Source: Leucobacter chromiireducens subsp. chromiireducens (lineage in GTDB: Bacteria > Actinomycetota > Actinomycetes > Actinomycetales > Microbacteriaceae). Taken from it: 64,000 nt of DNA. This document shows, piece by piece, positions 8,055-16,535 of the stretch (position 1 is its first letter; every line of letters starts with the position of its first letter). Below the pieces are notes generated by a model that was given only the letters and a program-made list of their open reading frames with translations, had not been told where the DNA came from and did no database searches. The stretch is from positions 496,001 to 560,000 of the forward strand of contig NZ_QYAD01000001.1 in NCBI RefSeq assembly GCF_016758255.1, in the 5' to 3' direction. A program made the position numbers and the translations under genes.

Positions 8055-9301
8055 TAGCGGGTTCCCTTCTGGGGAGCTGACTTCTGGGGGGCTGAGACTG
8101 CTGGGGATGCGCTGACGCTGTGCGCTGCGGCGCGTGCCGCTCGCTTCGCCTTCTTCATGCGCTTCGCGCCCTTCTCGGGGGCCGCGGAGTCGTGTACGGG
8201 GAAGGTCAGTGTAAAGCTTGATCCAACGCCCGGCTGCGACCAGACGTCGACGTCGCCGCCGTGCGCGCGCATGGTGTGTCGGGCGATGCTCAGGCCGAGC
8301 CCCGTGCCACCATCTCCGCGCGTGCGGGCGCCATCGACGCGGTAGAAGCGCTCGAAGATTCGCGGCAGGTGTTCAGGGGCGATTCCCTCGCCCTGATCAG
8401 TGACGGTCACCGTGAAGCTGTTCTTGTCTGAGCGCATCCCGATGCCCACGCGGCCACCCTCGGGGGAGTGGCGGATGGCGTTCGACAGCAGGTTCGCCAC
8501 CGCGGATGCGAGCGAAGTGGGCCGCCCCATGATCGACGCATCTGCGGCGGATGACTCGTCGGTGACCACGAGCTCAACGCCGTGCTGCCCCGCGAATGAA
8601 CGGTGCGAGTCAACCTCACCCCGCACGAGGTCCCGCAGTGAGACCGGCTCGCGATCCTCGGGGCGCAGCGCAGACTGCGCCTCGGAGAGCTGGATGATGT
8701 CGCGCGACAGCTCACCGAGACGGCGCGACTCCTTGACCAGGCTCTTCGAGAAGTCGCGCACCAGCTCGGGGGCATCGGCCGCCTGCTGTGTTGCCTCGGC
8801 GAGCAGGCCGATTGCCGCGATCGGGGTCTTCAGCTCGTGGCTCACGTTCGCAATAAAGTCGCGGCGCATCGCGTTCACGCGCTGTTCTTCTCCTTGGTCC
8901 TCCGCGAGGATCAAGACGAAGCGGCGTTGGAAGCGAACAATGTGAATACGAACGGTGTCGGCCGGGTTGCTCGGATCTGGCTCGTGCGTGTCCGGGATCC
9001 CGCTCGACATCACCTGGCGCACCCGGCTCAAGAAATCGGGATCGGCGAGCTCCGCATCGCCAATATGGCGTTCCTCGCGTGCTGTGGGATTCGCGTACAC
9101 GGGGGCGAGCGATGAGTCGAGAATCACCGCAAACGTGTCAATCTCGTCGAGAATGGAGGTCGCCACCTCGGGGAGTTCGGGCCGCATAGCCGCGGCTCGC
9201 TTTACTCCTGCTCGGCGGGCCCCCACGATTGCTACCGTGGTACCAGCGCCGACCAGCACACCAAGTGCGGTGGAGGCGAGCACGAGCAAAGCCGGGTCCA
9301 T
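8054..9301 (-). CDS. senX3: Phosphate-sensing histidine kinase
   Basis: A 415-residue sensor kinase of the SenX3/PhoR type. It has one N-terminal membrane helix (LLVLASTALGVLVGAGTTVAIV), a PAS-like region (about residues 48-130) and an H-box VSHELKTP with His155. The ATP-binding domain shows N (NLLSNAIRHS), G1 (DQGEGIAP), F (RIFERFYRVD) and G2 (GGTGLGLSIA) boxes. The tail is Ala/Ser/Lys rich. I chose the ATG giving MDPALLV because a TACGAT -10 ends 7 bases before it; an upstream ATG three codons earlier would overlap that element. It works with the downstream regX3 and divergent phoU. Confidence 0.92.
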   Translation of the reverse strand: MDPALLVLASTALGVLVGAGTTVAIVGARRAGVKRAAAMRPELPEVATSILDEIDTFAVILDSSLAPVYANPTAREERHIGDAELADPDFLSRVRQVMSSGIPDTHEPDPSNPADTVRIHIVRFQRRFVLILAEDQGEEQRVNAMRRDFIANVSHELKTPIAAIGLLAEATQQAADAPELVRDFSKSLVKESRRLGELSRDIIQLSEAQSALRPEDREPVSLRDLVRGEVDSHRSFAGQHGVELVVTDESSAADASIMGRPTSLASAVANLLSNAIRHSPEGGRVGIGMRSDKNSFTVTVTDQGEGIAPEHLPRIFERFYRVDGARTRGDGGTGLGLSIARHTMRAHGGDVDVWSQPGVGSSFTLTFPVHDSAAPEKGAKRMKKAKRAARAAAHSVSASPAVSAPQKSAPQKGTR

Positions 9302-9308
9302 GACTCTC

Positions 9309-9314
9309 ATCGTA
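9309..9314 (-). promoter_or_regulatory. -10 element of senX3
   Basis: TACGAT on the minus strand ends 7 bases before the senX3 ATG, indicating a leaderless or nearly leaderless transcript. Confidence 0.5.
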
Positions 9315-9341
9315 GGGGTGAGGGTTCACCGAACAGGCAGA

Positions 9342-9379
9342 GTTCAACTGTTGTTCACCTCCCCGTGCGGCCCGGTTCA
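9342..9379. promoter_or_regulatory. PHO-box-like direct repeat array (RegX3/PhoP type)
   Basis: GTTCA occurs at 9342, 9353 and 9375, that is at 11- and 22-base steps, the register of the 11-base direct repeats bound by actinobacterial PhoP/RegX3 regulators. A further GTTCACC at 9324 is out of register. The array lies between divergent senX3 and phoU, upstream of both promoters, so it probably mediates autoregulation. Confidence 0.6.
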
Positions 9380-9438
9380 CTGTGGCCGCTCACACTGGGG
9401 AGGGTGCCCGGAGGCGCGAAATCTAGAGAGGAAACCGC

Positions 9439-10080
9439 ATGCGTGAGGTGTTTCAGCAGGAGCTGCGCGAGGTTCAGGAGCGACTTGTCAAGATCGCAGA
9501 GCTCGTTGAAGACGCGATCGAGAACGCGACGAGCGCGTTTGGCAACTCGGACGTCGCAGTCGCTGAGCAGGTAATCGACAGCGTCGAAGAGATCGAAGAG
9601 CTCGCGGCGGAGCTGGACCAGCTCGCCATCGACATTCTGGCACGGCAGCAGCCCGTCGCCTCCGATCTGCGTCTCGTCGTCGGCGCGCTGCGCATGAGTG
9701 CGTCGCTTGAGCGGATGGCTGACCTGGCGCAGCACATCGCCCAGCTGGCGCGCTACCGCTACCCGGAGAGCGCCGTGCCCAAGGGGCTCACGAAGACGTT
9801 TGTGCGCATGGCCGCACTCGATGTCGAAATGGCGTCGAAGCTTGTTGAGTTGCTCCGCACACAGGACCCACGCGTCATTGACGAGGTGCGCGATCTCGAC
9901 GACGATCTCGACGAGCTGCACGCGAAGGTGTTCGAGAAGGTGCTGAGTGACAAGCTCGCGAACAACCCGACCGGTGTGGTGGACGCGACGCTTGCAAGCC
10001 GCTACCACGAGCGCTTCGGCGATCACGCGGTGAGCGTCGCGAAGCAGATGCAGTTCTTCCTCAGCGGCTCGCTCGACTGA
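9439..10080 (+). CDS. phoU: Phosphate transport system regulator PhoU
   Basis: A 213-residue all-helical PhoU protein with two three-helix repeats. Family proteins link the Pst transporter to the phosphate sensor kinase and damp the response at high phosphate. The conserved RQQPVASDLRLVVGALRMSASLERMADLAQHIAQLA and the second-repeat RYHERFGDHAVSVAKQ carry the E(D)R(I/M)xDxA-type metal motifs. A GAGAGGAAA ribosome site precedes the ATG. The gene is divergent from senX3-regX3, sharing the PHO-box-like region. Confidence 0.95.
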   Translation: MREVFQQELREVQERLVKIAELVEDAIENATSAFGNSDVAVAEQVIDSVEEIEELAAELDQLAIDILARQQPVASDLRLVVGALRMSASLERMADLAQHIAQLARYRYPESAVPKGLTKTFVRMAALDVEMASKLVELLRTQDPRVIDEVRDLDDDLDELHAKVFEKVLSDKLANNPTGVVDATLASRYHERFGDHAVSVAKQMQFFLSGSLD

Positions 10081-10089
10081 GTCTCTCTT

Positions 10090-10128
10090 CCGCGGCCCGC
10101 TCCTCTCAGTCAGGGGAGCGGGCCGCGG
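10090..10128 (+). terminator. Terminator of phoU
   Basis: Perfect 14-base stem (CCGCGGCCCGCTCC and complement) with an 11-base loop, ending 4 bases before the cysS -10 element. It insulates cysS from phoU. Confidence 0.75.
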
Positions 10129-10132
10129 ACGT

Positions 10133-10138
10133 TAGGAT
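10133..10138 (+). promoter_or_regulatory. -10 element of a leaderless cysS transcript
   Basis: TAGGAT ends 6 bases before the cysS GTG. There is no room for a leader, so a T-box is excluded. Confidence 0.6.
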
Positions 10139-10144
10139 TAAGGG

Positions 10145-11641
10145 GTGAAGCAACGCATCTATGACTCCCGTGCCCAGGCGGTCGTCGACTTCGAACCCCG
10201 TGAACCGGGACGGGTTGGCCTCTACGTCTGTGGTCCGACGGTGCAGTCCTCGCCCCACATCGGGCATCTGCGCAGCGCTCTCGTGTACGACCAGATGCGC
10301 CGCTGGTTCGCCGCGACCGGACACGACGTCACGCTGATTCGCAACGTCACCGACATTGACGACAAGGTGCTCGACAACGCTCGGATCGGCCAGGAGGCCG
10401 GCGGGAGCGAGGCGTGGTTCGCGCTTGCGTACCGGATCGAGCGCGAGTTCACCGCGGCGTACGATGCGCTGGGCGTGCAGGCGCCCACCTACGAGCCTCG
10501 GGCCACGGCGAACATCGCCGAGATGGTTGCCCTGATCGAGCGCTTGATTGAGCGCGGCCACGCGTACCCGGCGGCCGACGGCTCGGCGAGCGTGTACTTC
10601 GACACCGCGAGCTGGCCCGACTACGGCGCGCTCACGCGGCAACGCCGGGACCAGATGGAAGATGCCGCCGATTCTGAGCCGATGGGCAAGCGGGATCCCC
10701 GAGACTTCGCCCTGTGGAAGGCCACGAAGGAATCGGAACCCGAGTCAGCGTCCTGGCCGTCCCCCTGGGGTCGCGGTCGTCCCGGCTGGCACATCGAGTG
10801 CTCGGCCATGGCACAGCGCTACCTCGGCGAGGAATTCGACATCCACGGTGGCGGCCTCGACCTCCGCTTCCCGCATCACGAAAACGAGCTCGCGCAGTCG
10901 ACCGCCGCGGGCCATGCCTTTGCGCGCTTCTGGGTGCACAACGGGCTCGTGAACACGGGCGGGCAGAAGATGTCGAAGTCGCTCGGCAACTCGCTGTTTG
11001 CGGTGAATTTGCTTGCGCAGGAGCGGCCCATAGTGCTCCGCTACTACCTTGGGTCAGCGCACTATCGATCCACGCTCGACTTCTCGGACCGTGCATTGAG
11101 TGAGGCAGCGACATCATTTGGCCGTATCGAGAGCTACCTGGCACGAGCGAAAAGTTACATCAAGTCGATTGCTCTACAGCAATCCAACTCAATTACGCGA
11201 GCTTTCAGTCTCCCTGGCCAGGATCCAATCGATGTGATGTGGCCAGAGAGTTTCGAAGCCGCGATGTATGATGATTTCGCCGTTCCGAAAGCGCTCGCAG
11301 TTCTTCACTCAACGATTCGCGACGGCAAGAACGCAATCGATGCAGATGATCTCTTGCTCGCGGCCCAACAGTACGCAACAGTGTTAAGGATGCTGGACGT
11401 GTTGGGGATCAATCCCGATAGCGAACCATGGAGCTCTTTCTCAAAGGACGCTCAAGGCAGCCTTAGACCGAATCGCACTATGGGCGCGCTCGACACCCTC
11501 GTGGCCGCGTTCATCGCGCAGCGCGCAGACGCTCGCGCCGCACGCGATTTCGCCGCGAGCGACGCCATCCGCGACACCCTGCAGAACGCGGGGATCGCAC
11601 TTGAAGACACCCCAACTGGAACCCGCTGGAGCCTGACATGA
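10145..11641 (+). CDS. cysS: Cysteine--tRNA ligase
   Basis: A 498-residue class I aminoacyl-tRNA synthetase that charges tRNA-Cys. The HIGH motif is PHIGHLRSALVYD (residues 37-49), the zinc-binding region starts at CGPT (Cys28) and includes WHIECSAM, HENELAQS follows, and the signature KMSKSLGN is near residue 277. The C-terminal DALR-type anticodon domain ends in the usual ASDAIRDTLQNAGIALEDTPTGTRW. It is slightly longer than the usual 460-475. Bases of roughly 11040-11470 have about 52% GC by hand count, far below the flanks, and rarer codons. This suggests that the linker and helical domain came by recombination, though the frame and conserved positions are intact. It overlaps rlmB by 4 bases. 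Confidence 0.96.
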   Translation: MKQRIYDSRAQAVVDFEPREPGRVGLYVCGPTVQSSPHIGHLRSALVYDQMRRWFAATGHDVTLIRNVTDIDDKVLDNARIGQEAGGSEAWFALAYRIEREFTAAYDALGVQAPTYEPRATANIAEMVALIERLIERGHAYPAADGSASVYFDTASWPDYGALTRQRRDQMEDAADSEPMGKRDPRDFALWKATKESEPESASWPSPWGRGRPGWHIECSAMAQRYLGEEFDIHGGGLDLRFPHHENELAQSTAAGHAFARFWVHNGLVNTGGQKMSKSLGNSLFAVNLLAQERPIVLRYYLGSAHYRSTLDFSDRALSEAATSFGRIESYLARAKSYIKSIALQQSNSITRAFSLPGQDPIDVMWPESFEAAMYDDFAVPKALAVLHSTIRDGKNAIDADDLLLAAQQYATVLRMLDVLGINPDSEPWSSFSKDAQGSLRPNRTMGALDTLVAAFIAQRADARAARDFAASDAIRDTLQNAGIALEDTPTGTRWSLT

Positions 11642-12654
11642 GTAACAAGAAGAGCCGCACCGGCGCCGTCCGGAAGAAGGGGCTCGGCAAGGCCGTTGGC
11701 TCCGGGGGCCAGGGCCGCCAGGCCCTTGAGGGGCGCGGCCCCACGCCGAAGGCGGAAGACCGCGAGTACCACACGGCGTACAAGGAGAAGAAGGCGCGCG
11801 AGCGCTACGCCGCAGCGAAGGAGCGCCACGCTGCCCGCACGGGGCAGTCGACCGACCGCGGTCGTGGCTCCGGCGGCCCTCGCAAGAAGGACGAGTCCGA
11901 GCTCGTCACCGGCCGCAATGCGGTGCTCGAGGCGCTGCGCGCGAAGATCCCCGCGTCGACGCTGTACATTGCGGCGCGCGTTGAGATGGACGATCGCATG
12001 CGCGAGATCCTGCGTCTCGCGACCAACCGGAACGTTCCCGTGCTCGAGGTGATGCGCCCCGAGATGGACCGCATGACGGAGCGCGACACCGTGCATCAGG
12101 GCGTCGTACTGAAGGTGCCGCCCATGTCGTACGCGCACCCGATGGAGATGCTCGACGAGATCATCGACCGCGACGAGACCCCCCTCATCGTGGCGCTTGA
12201 CGGCGTTACTGACCCGCGCAACCTCGGCGCGATCATTCGTTCCGTTGGTGCGTTCGGTGGCCAGGGCGTCATCGTGCCCCAGCGTCGCTCGGCCGGACTG
12301 AACTCGGCCGCGTGGAAGACCTCTGCCGGGGCCGCAGCCCGGATCCCGGTCGCGATGGCTTCGAACCTGACGCAGACGCTCAAGGAGTTCAAGAAGCAGG
12401 GCGTCTTCGTTGTCGGTCTCGACGGCGACGGCGACGTGATGCTGCCCGGGCTTGAGCTTGCAGATCGCCCGATGGTGATCGTCATCGGCTCCGAGGGCAA
12501 GGGGCTCTCCCGCCTCGTGACCGAGACGTGCGATGCAATTGTCTCGATCCCGATCCACGCGGTCACCGAGTCGCTGAACGCCGGTATCGCGGCGAGCGTC
12601 GCGCTGTACGAGGTGTCGCGCCTCCGCGGCGTGACCGAGTCGCCCGAGGCGTAA
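11638..12654 (+). CDS. rlmB: 23S rRNA 2'-O-methyltransferase, TrmH/RlmB type (SpoU family)
   Basis: A 338-residue SPOUT methyltransferase, expected to 2'-O-methylate G2251 of 23S rRNA using SAM. The first 85 or so residues are a basic Lys/Arg-rich extension common in actinobacteria. The substrate-binding domain starts at ELVTGRNAVLEALRAKIP. The trefoil-knot domain has motif 1 LDGVTDPRNLGAIIRSVGAFG, motif 2 VIGSEGKGLSRL and motif 3 IPIHAVTESLNAGIAASVALYE. It is coupled to cysS by a 4-base overlap, the standard actinobacterial order. Confidence 0.93.
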   Translation: MSNKKSRTGAVRKKGLGKAVGSGGQGRQALEGRGPTPKAEDREYHTAYKEKKARERYAAAKERHAARTGQSTDRGRGSGGPRKKDESELVTGRNAVLEALRAKIPASTLYIAARVEMDDRMREILRLATNRNVPVLEVMRPEMDRMTERDTVHQGVVLKVPPMSYAHPMEMLDEIIDRDETPLIVALDGVTDPRNLGAIIRSVGAFGGQGVIVPQRRSAGLNSAAWKTSAGAAARIPVAMASNLTQTLKEFKKQGVFVVGLDGDGDVMLPGLELADRPMVIVIGSEGKGLSRLVTETCDAIVSIPIHAVTESLNAGIAASVALYEVSRLRGVTESPEA

Positions 12655-12670
12655 CTCGGACGAACTGTGA

Positions 12671-12712
12671 ATGGGGCGGGGTCTCACACCGAGGTGTGAG
12701 ACCCCGCCCCAT
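12671..12712. terminator. Strong bidirectional terminator
   Basis: Perfect 20-base stem starting ATGGGGCGGGGTC with a 2-base GA loop, followed by TTTATGTTT on the plus strand. It lies between the convergent rlmB and C45-hydrolase genes. Confidence 0.85.
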
Positions 12713-12733
12713 TTATGTTTGTGAGCGGTCTGA

Positions 12734-13831
12734 CTAGAACAACTCTGCTCCATGCTCTGCGAGGTATGCCGGATTGCCTGCCGCATAGCTCAGTCGGCCA
12801 GCAGCGAGCTCGAGCGAGATCGTGAGCAGTGTGGTCCACTGCTCGTGGGGCGGATCTGCCGGATTCGGGGTGAAACACACGGGGGCGAGGGCGCCTTCTG
12901 GACCCGCAAACTGCGCGGCGCGTTCACGCACTGGAAGGTGCGCGAGCATCGGGACGCGGCTACGGAGGTGGTCATAGCGCGCATAGGTGGTGGACGGGTC
13001 ACGGGTTGCCTCACCACCCACGAGCACGGGGTCCAGGTAGTGGTTGGTATGGAGGAGCCAGCCATCGTGGTCGGGCAACACTGTTGCCACGCCCGCAGGT
13101 GAAAGTTCGAGGCTCGCCGCGCGCTGGCCCGACGCCGAGTTCACCGCCACAGTGATGACGGTAGAAGCGCTCACGCGGGCGGAGCGGGCGATAGTCTCGG
13201 CCTCCTCTAGACTGCGGGCTTCCTCGAGAATGCGTCGGGCGACCGCGTGCACCGGCACGCCACCCGTTGGACGATCGCTCGCATGATGCAGGATGTTGAA
13301 GTGCACGCCAAGCCCCGCGTCGTTGACTCCGATCTTGCCGAGAACACCGAGTTCGGTGAAGAGCCGCACTCGGGTGACGAGATGGTGGGTGGAAGCGTCG
13401 TCGTCGCCTGGCACGAACTCGATGACGAGCCCAGTCGGGCAGAGGTCCGCATGCCAGTCCCAAGTCTGCATGGTTTCGGGCTCGGAACCCTCAGGCGCGT
13501 ACACCATCGTTGAGCACTCGCCCTCTGAGTCCGGACCGATGGCTGCGAGTACCTCGGTCCGGGCGTTGAGCGCGGCGAGCCGCCAGGTTTCGACACCCGC
13601 GCCTGCGGCGGTGGCGACGAGCTCGGTCGCGAGCCGCGGACACCAGTCCTGCAGGGCAGCGAGTGAGTTTTGGGCGATCTCACGCACGGTGGCTTCTGGA
13701 AGTCCACGGAGCGTGAAGAACGCGTGGTAGCGATCTGCCGCGTCCCTGATCTGGGCAGCGAACGTCGAACCTATCTCGAGGCCCCGCGCTTGAGCGCCGC
13801 GCACTGAACTGACGTGGGTGAGGATATCCAT
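12734..13831 (-). CDS. C45-family autoproteolytic acyltransferase/hydrolase (Ntn-hydrolase)
   Basis: A 365-residue protein of peptidase family C45, the acyl-CoA:6-aminopenicillanate acyltransferase fold. Such proenzymes cut themselves so that an internal Cys becomes the N-terminal nucleophile. Visible signatures are LNARTEVLA (the conserved Arg near residue 92) and GECSTM with Cys106 as nucleophile. Later motifs are the Asn-rich GVNDAGLGVHFNILHH and the HTNHYL segment typical of the family. Bacterial members are amidases or acyltransferases of mostly unknown substrate. The ATG at 13831 gives the family start; 33 more in-frame upstream residues look non-coding. It lies downstream of the PaiB-like gene, probably in the same transcript. 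Confidence 0.82.
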   Translation of the reverse strand: MDILTHVSSVRGAQARGLEIGSTFAAQIRDAADRYHAFFTLRGLPEATVREIAQNSLAALQDWCPRLATELVATAAGAGVETWRLAALNARTEVLAAIGPDSEGECSTMVYAPEGSEPETMQTWDWHADLCPTGLVIEFVPGDDDASTHHLVTRVRLFTELGVLGKIGVNDAGLGVHFNILHHASDRPTGGVPVHAVARRILEEARSLEEAETIARSARVSASTVITVAVNSASGQRAASLELSPAGVATVLPDHDGWLLHTNHYLDPVLVGGEATRDPSTTYARYDHLRSRVPMLAHLPVRERAAQFAGPEGALAPVCFTPNPADPPHEQWTTLLTISLELAAGRLSYAAGNPAYLAEHGAELF

Positions 13832-13889
13832 GGGACTACTTTCGTGGGGCCGCAGGGCGGCAGTGTTGATGGTGGGTCGGTGACTTCGG

Positions 13890-14552
13890 CTAGTCCTCAG
13901 AGCGCTTGCGGGAGTGTGGGCACGTGCCAACCTGCCCCATCAAGTCGGCAACATCGGGGTGCTGATGCTGTCCCGCGGAGAGGTCTTGGCGGACACGCTC
14001 GTGCACATCGGGTTCCATGTCTTGGCTGAGTTTGAACATCGAGTTCTCGGTCTCGATATCGATCGCGAATGCGACGACGCCGCCGATGATCTTGCGGAAC
14101 ACATGCTGAGAGGGCTCCATCGGCCAGGGCTGAGACCGACGTGCTTCGAATACCTCGACGGTGCGTTCGACAACTGCGAGCGCTTCTGGTTCGGAGAACA
14201 GCGTGACTCGGCCGGTCAGGTGCACGGTCGCGTAGTCGAGAGTCGGCACTGCGGGCGTGAATTCGTAGCTTGAGGGCGACACATAGGCGTGTGAGGTGCT
14301 GAAGATGAGGAGCATCTCAGGGTGCTCTGCGAAGTACTGCCAGTGTGGATTCGCTCGACCAATGTGGCCCCAGAGACGAACGCCGACGAGCGAGTCGCCG
14401 GCTACGACGCCTGGTGGAAAGACGACCGGGGTATGCGTTGCGATGGGGGCGGCGCCCGGAAGTGAGGTCGCCAGAATGGCGAAGGGGTGGTCGCGTACGA
14501 AAGCGACGGCGTCGGCTGGCGTTGGCGCTGGGTAACTGGGGAAGGAATGCAT
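13890..14552 (-). CDS. FMN-binding PaiB-like protein (pyridoxamine-phosphate-oxidase fold)
   Basis: A 220-residue protein of the PaiB/FMN-binding split-barrel family, often annotated as a negative transcriptional regulator or protease-synthase regulator. Recognisable parts are FVRDHPFAILATS, PIATHTPVVF, LWGHIGRANPHWQYF and the AYVSPSSYE and VPTLDYATVHLTGRV blocks. KIIGGVVAFAIDIE near the C-terminus is the usual end of the domain. A role as a flavin-dependent or haem-handling enzyme is equally possible for this fold. It is followed after 58 bases by the C45 hydrolase, and upstream lies the terminator of the ABC-importer operon. Confidence 0.8.
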   Translation of the reverse strand: MHSFPSYPAPTPADAVAFVRDHPFAILATSLPGAAPIATHTPVVFPPGVVAGDSLVGVRLWGHIGRANPHWQYFAEHPEMLLIFSTSHAYVSPSSYEFTPAVPTLDYATVHLTGRVTLFSEPEALAVVERTVEVFEARRSQPWPMEPSQHVFRKIIGGVVAFAIDIETENSMFKLSQDMEPDVHERVRQDLSAGQHQHPDVADLMGQVGTCPHSRKRSED

Positions 14553-14588
14553 GGCTGTAGCTTTCGACGGAAGGGGTCGGGAAAGAAA

Positions 14589-14617
14589 CCCGGGGGGCGA
14601 TGATTCCCGCCCCCGGG
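14589..14617 (-). terminator. Terminator of the P1 peptidase/ABC importer operon
   Basis: CCCGGGGGGCG / CGCCCCCGGG stem with one bulged G. On the minus strand it is followed by a TTTCTTT run, 48 bases after the P1 peptidase stop. It separates this operon from the PaiB-C45 pair. Confidence 0.7.
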
Positions 14618-14664
14618 CGGCATGCCGCGGAGCTACTGAGTCCGCGACTGGAGGAGATTCGCGG

Positions 14665-15762
14665 CTAGTGTGCTGCCTCGAGGAGCGCGTCCCACATCAC
14701 CTCGGAGGCGAGGGCGCCGAGCGCAGTGCTCGTGACCGAGAGCCGGCCAGCTTCACTCGCCTTGCTCACGGGAAGCTCGATCTCATCAGTGGTGAGAGCG
14801 AATAGCGTGTCACCGTCCATGTCCGTGTGGAACGGCTGGATTCCGCGGTGCATGGAACTGTGGACCTGTTTGGCGAACTGGTTGAGCTCAGTCTCGTTGA
14901 GCTTCACATTCGTGACAATCGCGCTGATGGTCGTGTTGCCTGACTGCGTCTCAGGCGCAATTCCAGCGGCGAATGCGCGCTCGTAGTCGTAGAAAGAATG
15001 GCTTCGAGTGCCTGTAGCCGAGTCGTAGTTTCCGCGGATCACGGAGCCGTCACGGTCGACAATGACGCCGACAGGGTTGGGCACGACGACCGCAAGAATC
15101 TTCACCTCACCGATCTGGCGGAACGCGGCGCCCTGGCCGGTCAACTCTGTGCGCGCGTAATCGACTTTGCCCGCCGATGCCGTCATGCCTGCGCCCGCGC
15201 GACCCTGCTGGAAGCGGCCCTCTTCAGCCGCAGCGAGTGCTGCGACCCCGAGCGCTGCGTCGGGATAGACAGAGTTCGAACGGGCGGAGAAGTCGTAGAT
15301 GATCGCGGAGGACACAAGCTGCAGTTCGAGGAATCCGGTGTTGTTGCCGTGTTCCCGCAGCAGCGCGTTGTTCACACCAGATCCGGCCTCGAGCCCGTGA
15401 ATCGACCCTCCTGCGAGGCAGATTGCATGGTTGAAGTCGTAGCCGCCGGAGAGGCCAACTGCCCCGCCGCGCGCGTCGACTGCCGTGCGCGCACCTTTCG
15501 GCACGTGAATCACTGTTGCACCAGTCGGGCCTTCTTCGTAGTGAGCGGAGCCGATGCGCACACCAGGGAAGTCAAACTCGAGCGTCGCCCGCCCCACGCT
15601 CGTGACGGGGGTGATGCCAGGGAAATCGAGGTTTGACGGACCAGCATCCGGATGTTCCCCGGCCAGACGCGGCGCCGGGTCCGCGACGGGACCTTGGCCC
15701 GCGGCAACGATCGAGGCTCGCGCTACTGACGACGCGGTGTGTGTGGTGTTCTCGGTGGTCAT
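14665..15762 (-). CDS. P1-family (DmpA-type) aminopeptidase
   Basis: A 365-residue Ntn-hydrolase of peptidase family P1, which includes L-aminopeptidase D-Ala-esterase DmpA and the beta-peptidyl aminopeptidases. The proenzyme autocleaves at a Gly-Asn/(Ser or Thr) bond. Here the site is GNTTISAIVTN with Thr277 as the probable nucleophile, where DmpA has Ser. Other family blocks are GGSIHGLEAGSGVNNAL and ARSNSVYPDAALG. There is no signal peptide, so it should act in the cytoplasm on imported substrate. Its start overlaps the stop of the ABC ATPase gene by 4 bases, making it the last gene of the importer operon. Confidence 0.85.
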   Translation of the reverse strand: MTTENTTHTASSVARASIVAAGQGPVADPAPRLAGEHPDAGPSNLDFPGITPVTSVGRATLEFDFPGVRIGSAHYEEGPTGATVIHVPKGARTAVDARGGAVGLSGGYDFNHAICLAGGSIHGLEAGSGVNNALLREHGNNTGFLELQLVSSAIIYDFSARSNSVYPDAALGVAALAAAEEGRFQQGRAGAGMTASAGKVDYARTELTGQGAAFRQIGEVKILAVVVPNPVGVIVDRDGSVIRGNYDSATGTRSHSFYDYERAFAAGIAPETQSGNTTISAIVTNVKLNETELNQFAKQVHSSMHRGIQPFHTDMDGDTLFALTTDEIELPVSKASEAGRLSVTSTALGALASEVMWDALLEAAH

Positions 15763-16535
15763 AGTGTCTCCAAGAGTCGTTGTGAATACGGATGTTGAGG
15801 TGAAGTGAAGAAATGCTCGGTTTCGCCGGTCTCGACGATTTCTCCGCGATAGAGCACAGCGATTCGGTGTGCGACGCGGCGCACAGCACTCAGATCGTGC
15901 GAAATGAAGAGTGCCCCGAACTGGTGTTGTTCCTGCAGCTCGCGGATGAGCGCGAGGATCTGCAATTGGACTGACACATCGAGGGCGCTCACTGCCTCGT
16001 CGAAGACGATGAACCGTGGTTCGGTAATGAGCGCGCGCGCGACGGACACGCGTTGCCGCTGTCCGCCGGAGAGCTCATGCGGATAGCGGTCCGCCATATC
16101 GGCGCTGAGCCCGACTCGCTCGAGAATGGCTTCAACTCTCGCCTGCTGTTGAGAGCGGCTGGTTCGTTCTGGCGCGACAGTCAGCGGCTCACGAACTGAT
16201 TCGCCAACCCTGCGTCGCGGGTTGAGCGACCATTGTGGGTGTTGCAGTACGGCTTGAATGCTGCCACGAAGCGCGCGCTTTGTAGCGCGGTCGAAGGGGC
16301 GGCCGAGCAGGCGGGCAGTGCCGGTGTCGGGTGTACGGAGGCCGAGCGCCACAGCGCCGGTGGTCGACTTCCCGGAGCCAGACTCGCCCACTATTCCGAG
16401 TGTCTCCCCGGGAGCGATCGTGAAGCTGACATCACGCATCGCGGTCATGACGCGTCTTCGTTTGCCGAGCCCGCTCGTGAATGTCACGCTTGCTCGTTCG
16501 AGTTCGAGTACCGGGTGCGGGAGGTTGCCGGTCAT
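15759..16535 (-). CDS. Oligopeptide-type ABC transporter ATP-binding protein (DppF/OppF-like)
   Basis: A 258-residue ABC ATPase. The Walker A is GESGSGKST, the Q-loop lies in QAVLQHPQWSLNPRRRV, the signature is ELSGGQRQRVSVARAL, the Walker B is RFIVFDEAVSALDVS and the H-loop is LFISHDLS. Note Ala in FDEAVS where most members have FDEPTS or FDEPVS; this variant is common in OppF-type subunits. The usual C-terminal zinc/oligopeptide extension is absent. It works with the ATPase, two permeases and binding protein encoded upstream. All four junctions from the permeases to the P1 peptidase are 4-base overlaps. Confidence 0.9.
   Translation of the reverse strand: MTGNLPHPVLELERASVTFTSGLGKRRRVMTAMRDVSFTIAPGETLGIVGESGSGKSTTGAVALGLRTPDTGTARLLGRPFDRATKRALRGSIQAVLQHPQWSLNPRRRVGESVREPLTVAPERTSRSQQQARVEAILERVGLSADMADRYPHELSGGQRQRVSVARALITEPRFIVFDEAVSALDVSVQLQILALIRELQEQHQFGALFISHDLSAVRRVAHRIAVLYRGEIVETGETEHFFTSPQHPYSQRLLETL

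Noticed and set aside
10081-10144. T-box or other leader riboswitch upstream of cysS
   Set aside because: The -10 element ends 6 bases before the start codon and a phoU terminator precedes it, so there is no room for a leader. The same holds for proS at 30568.
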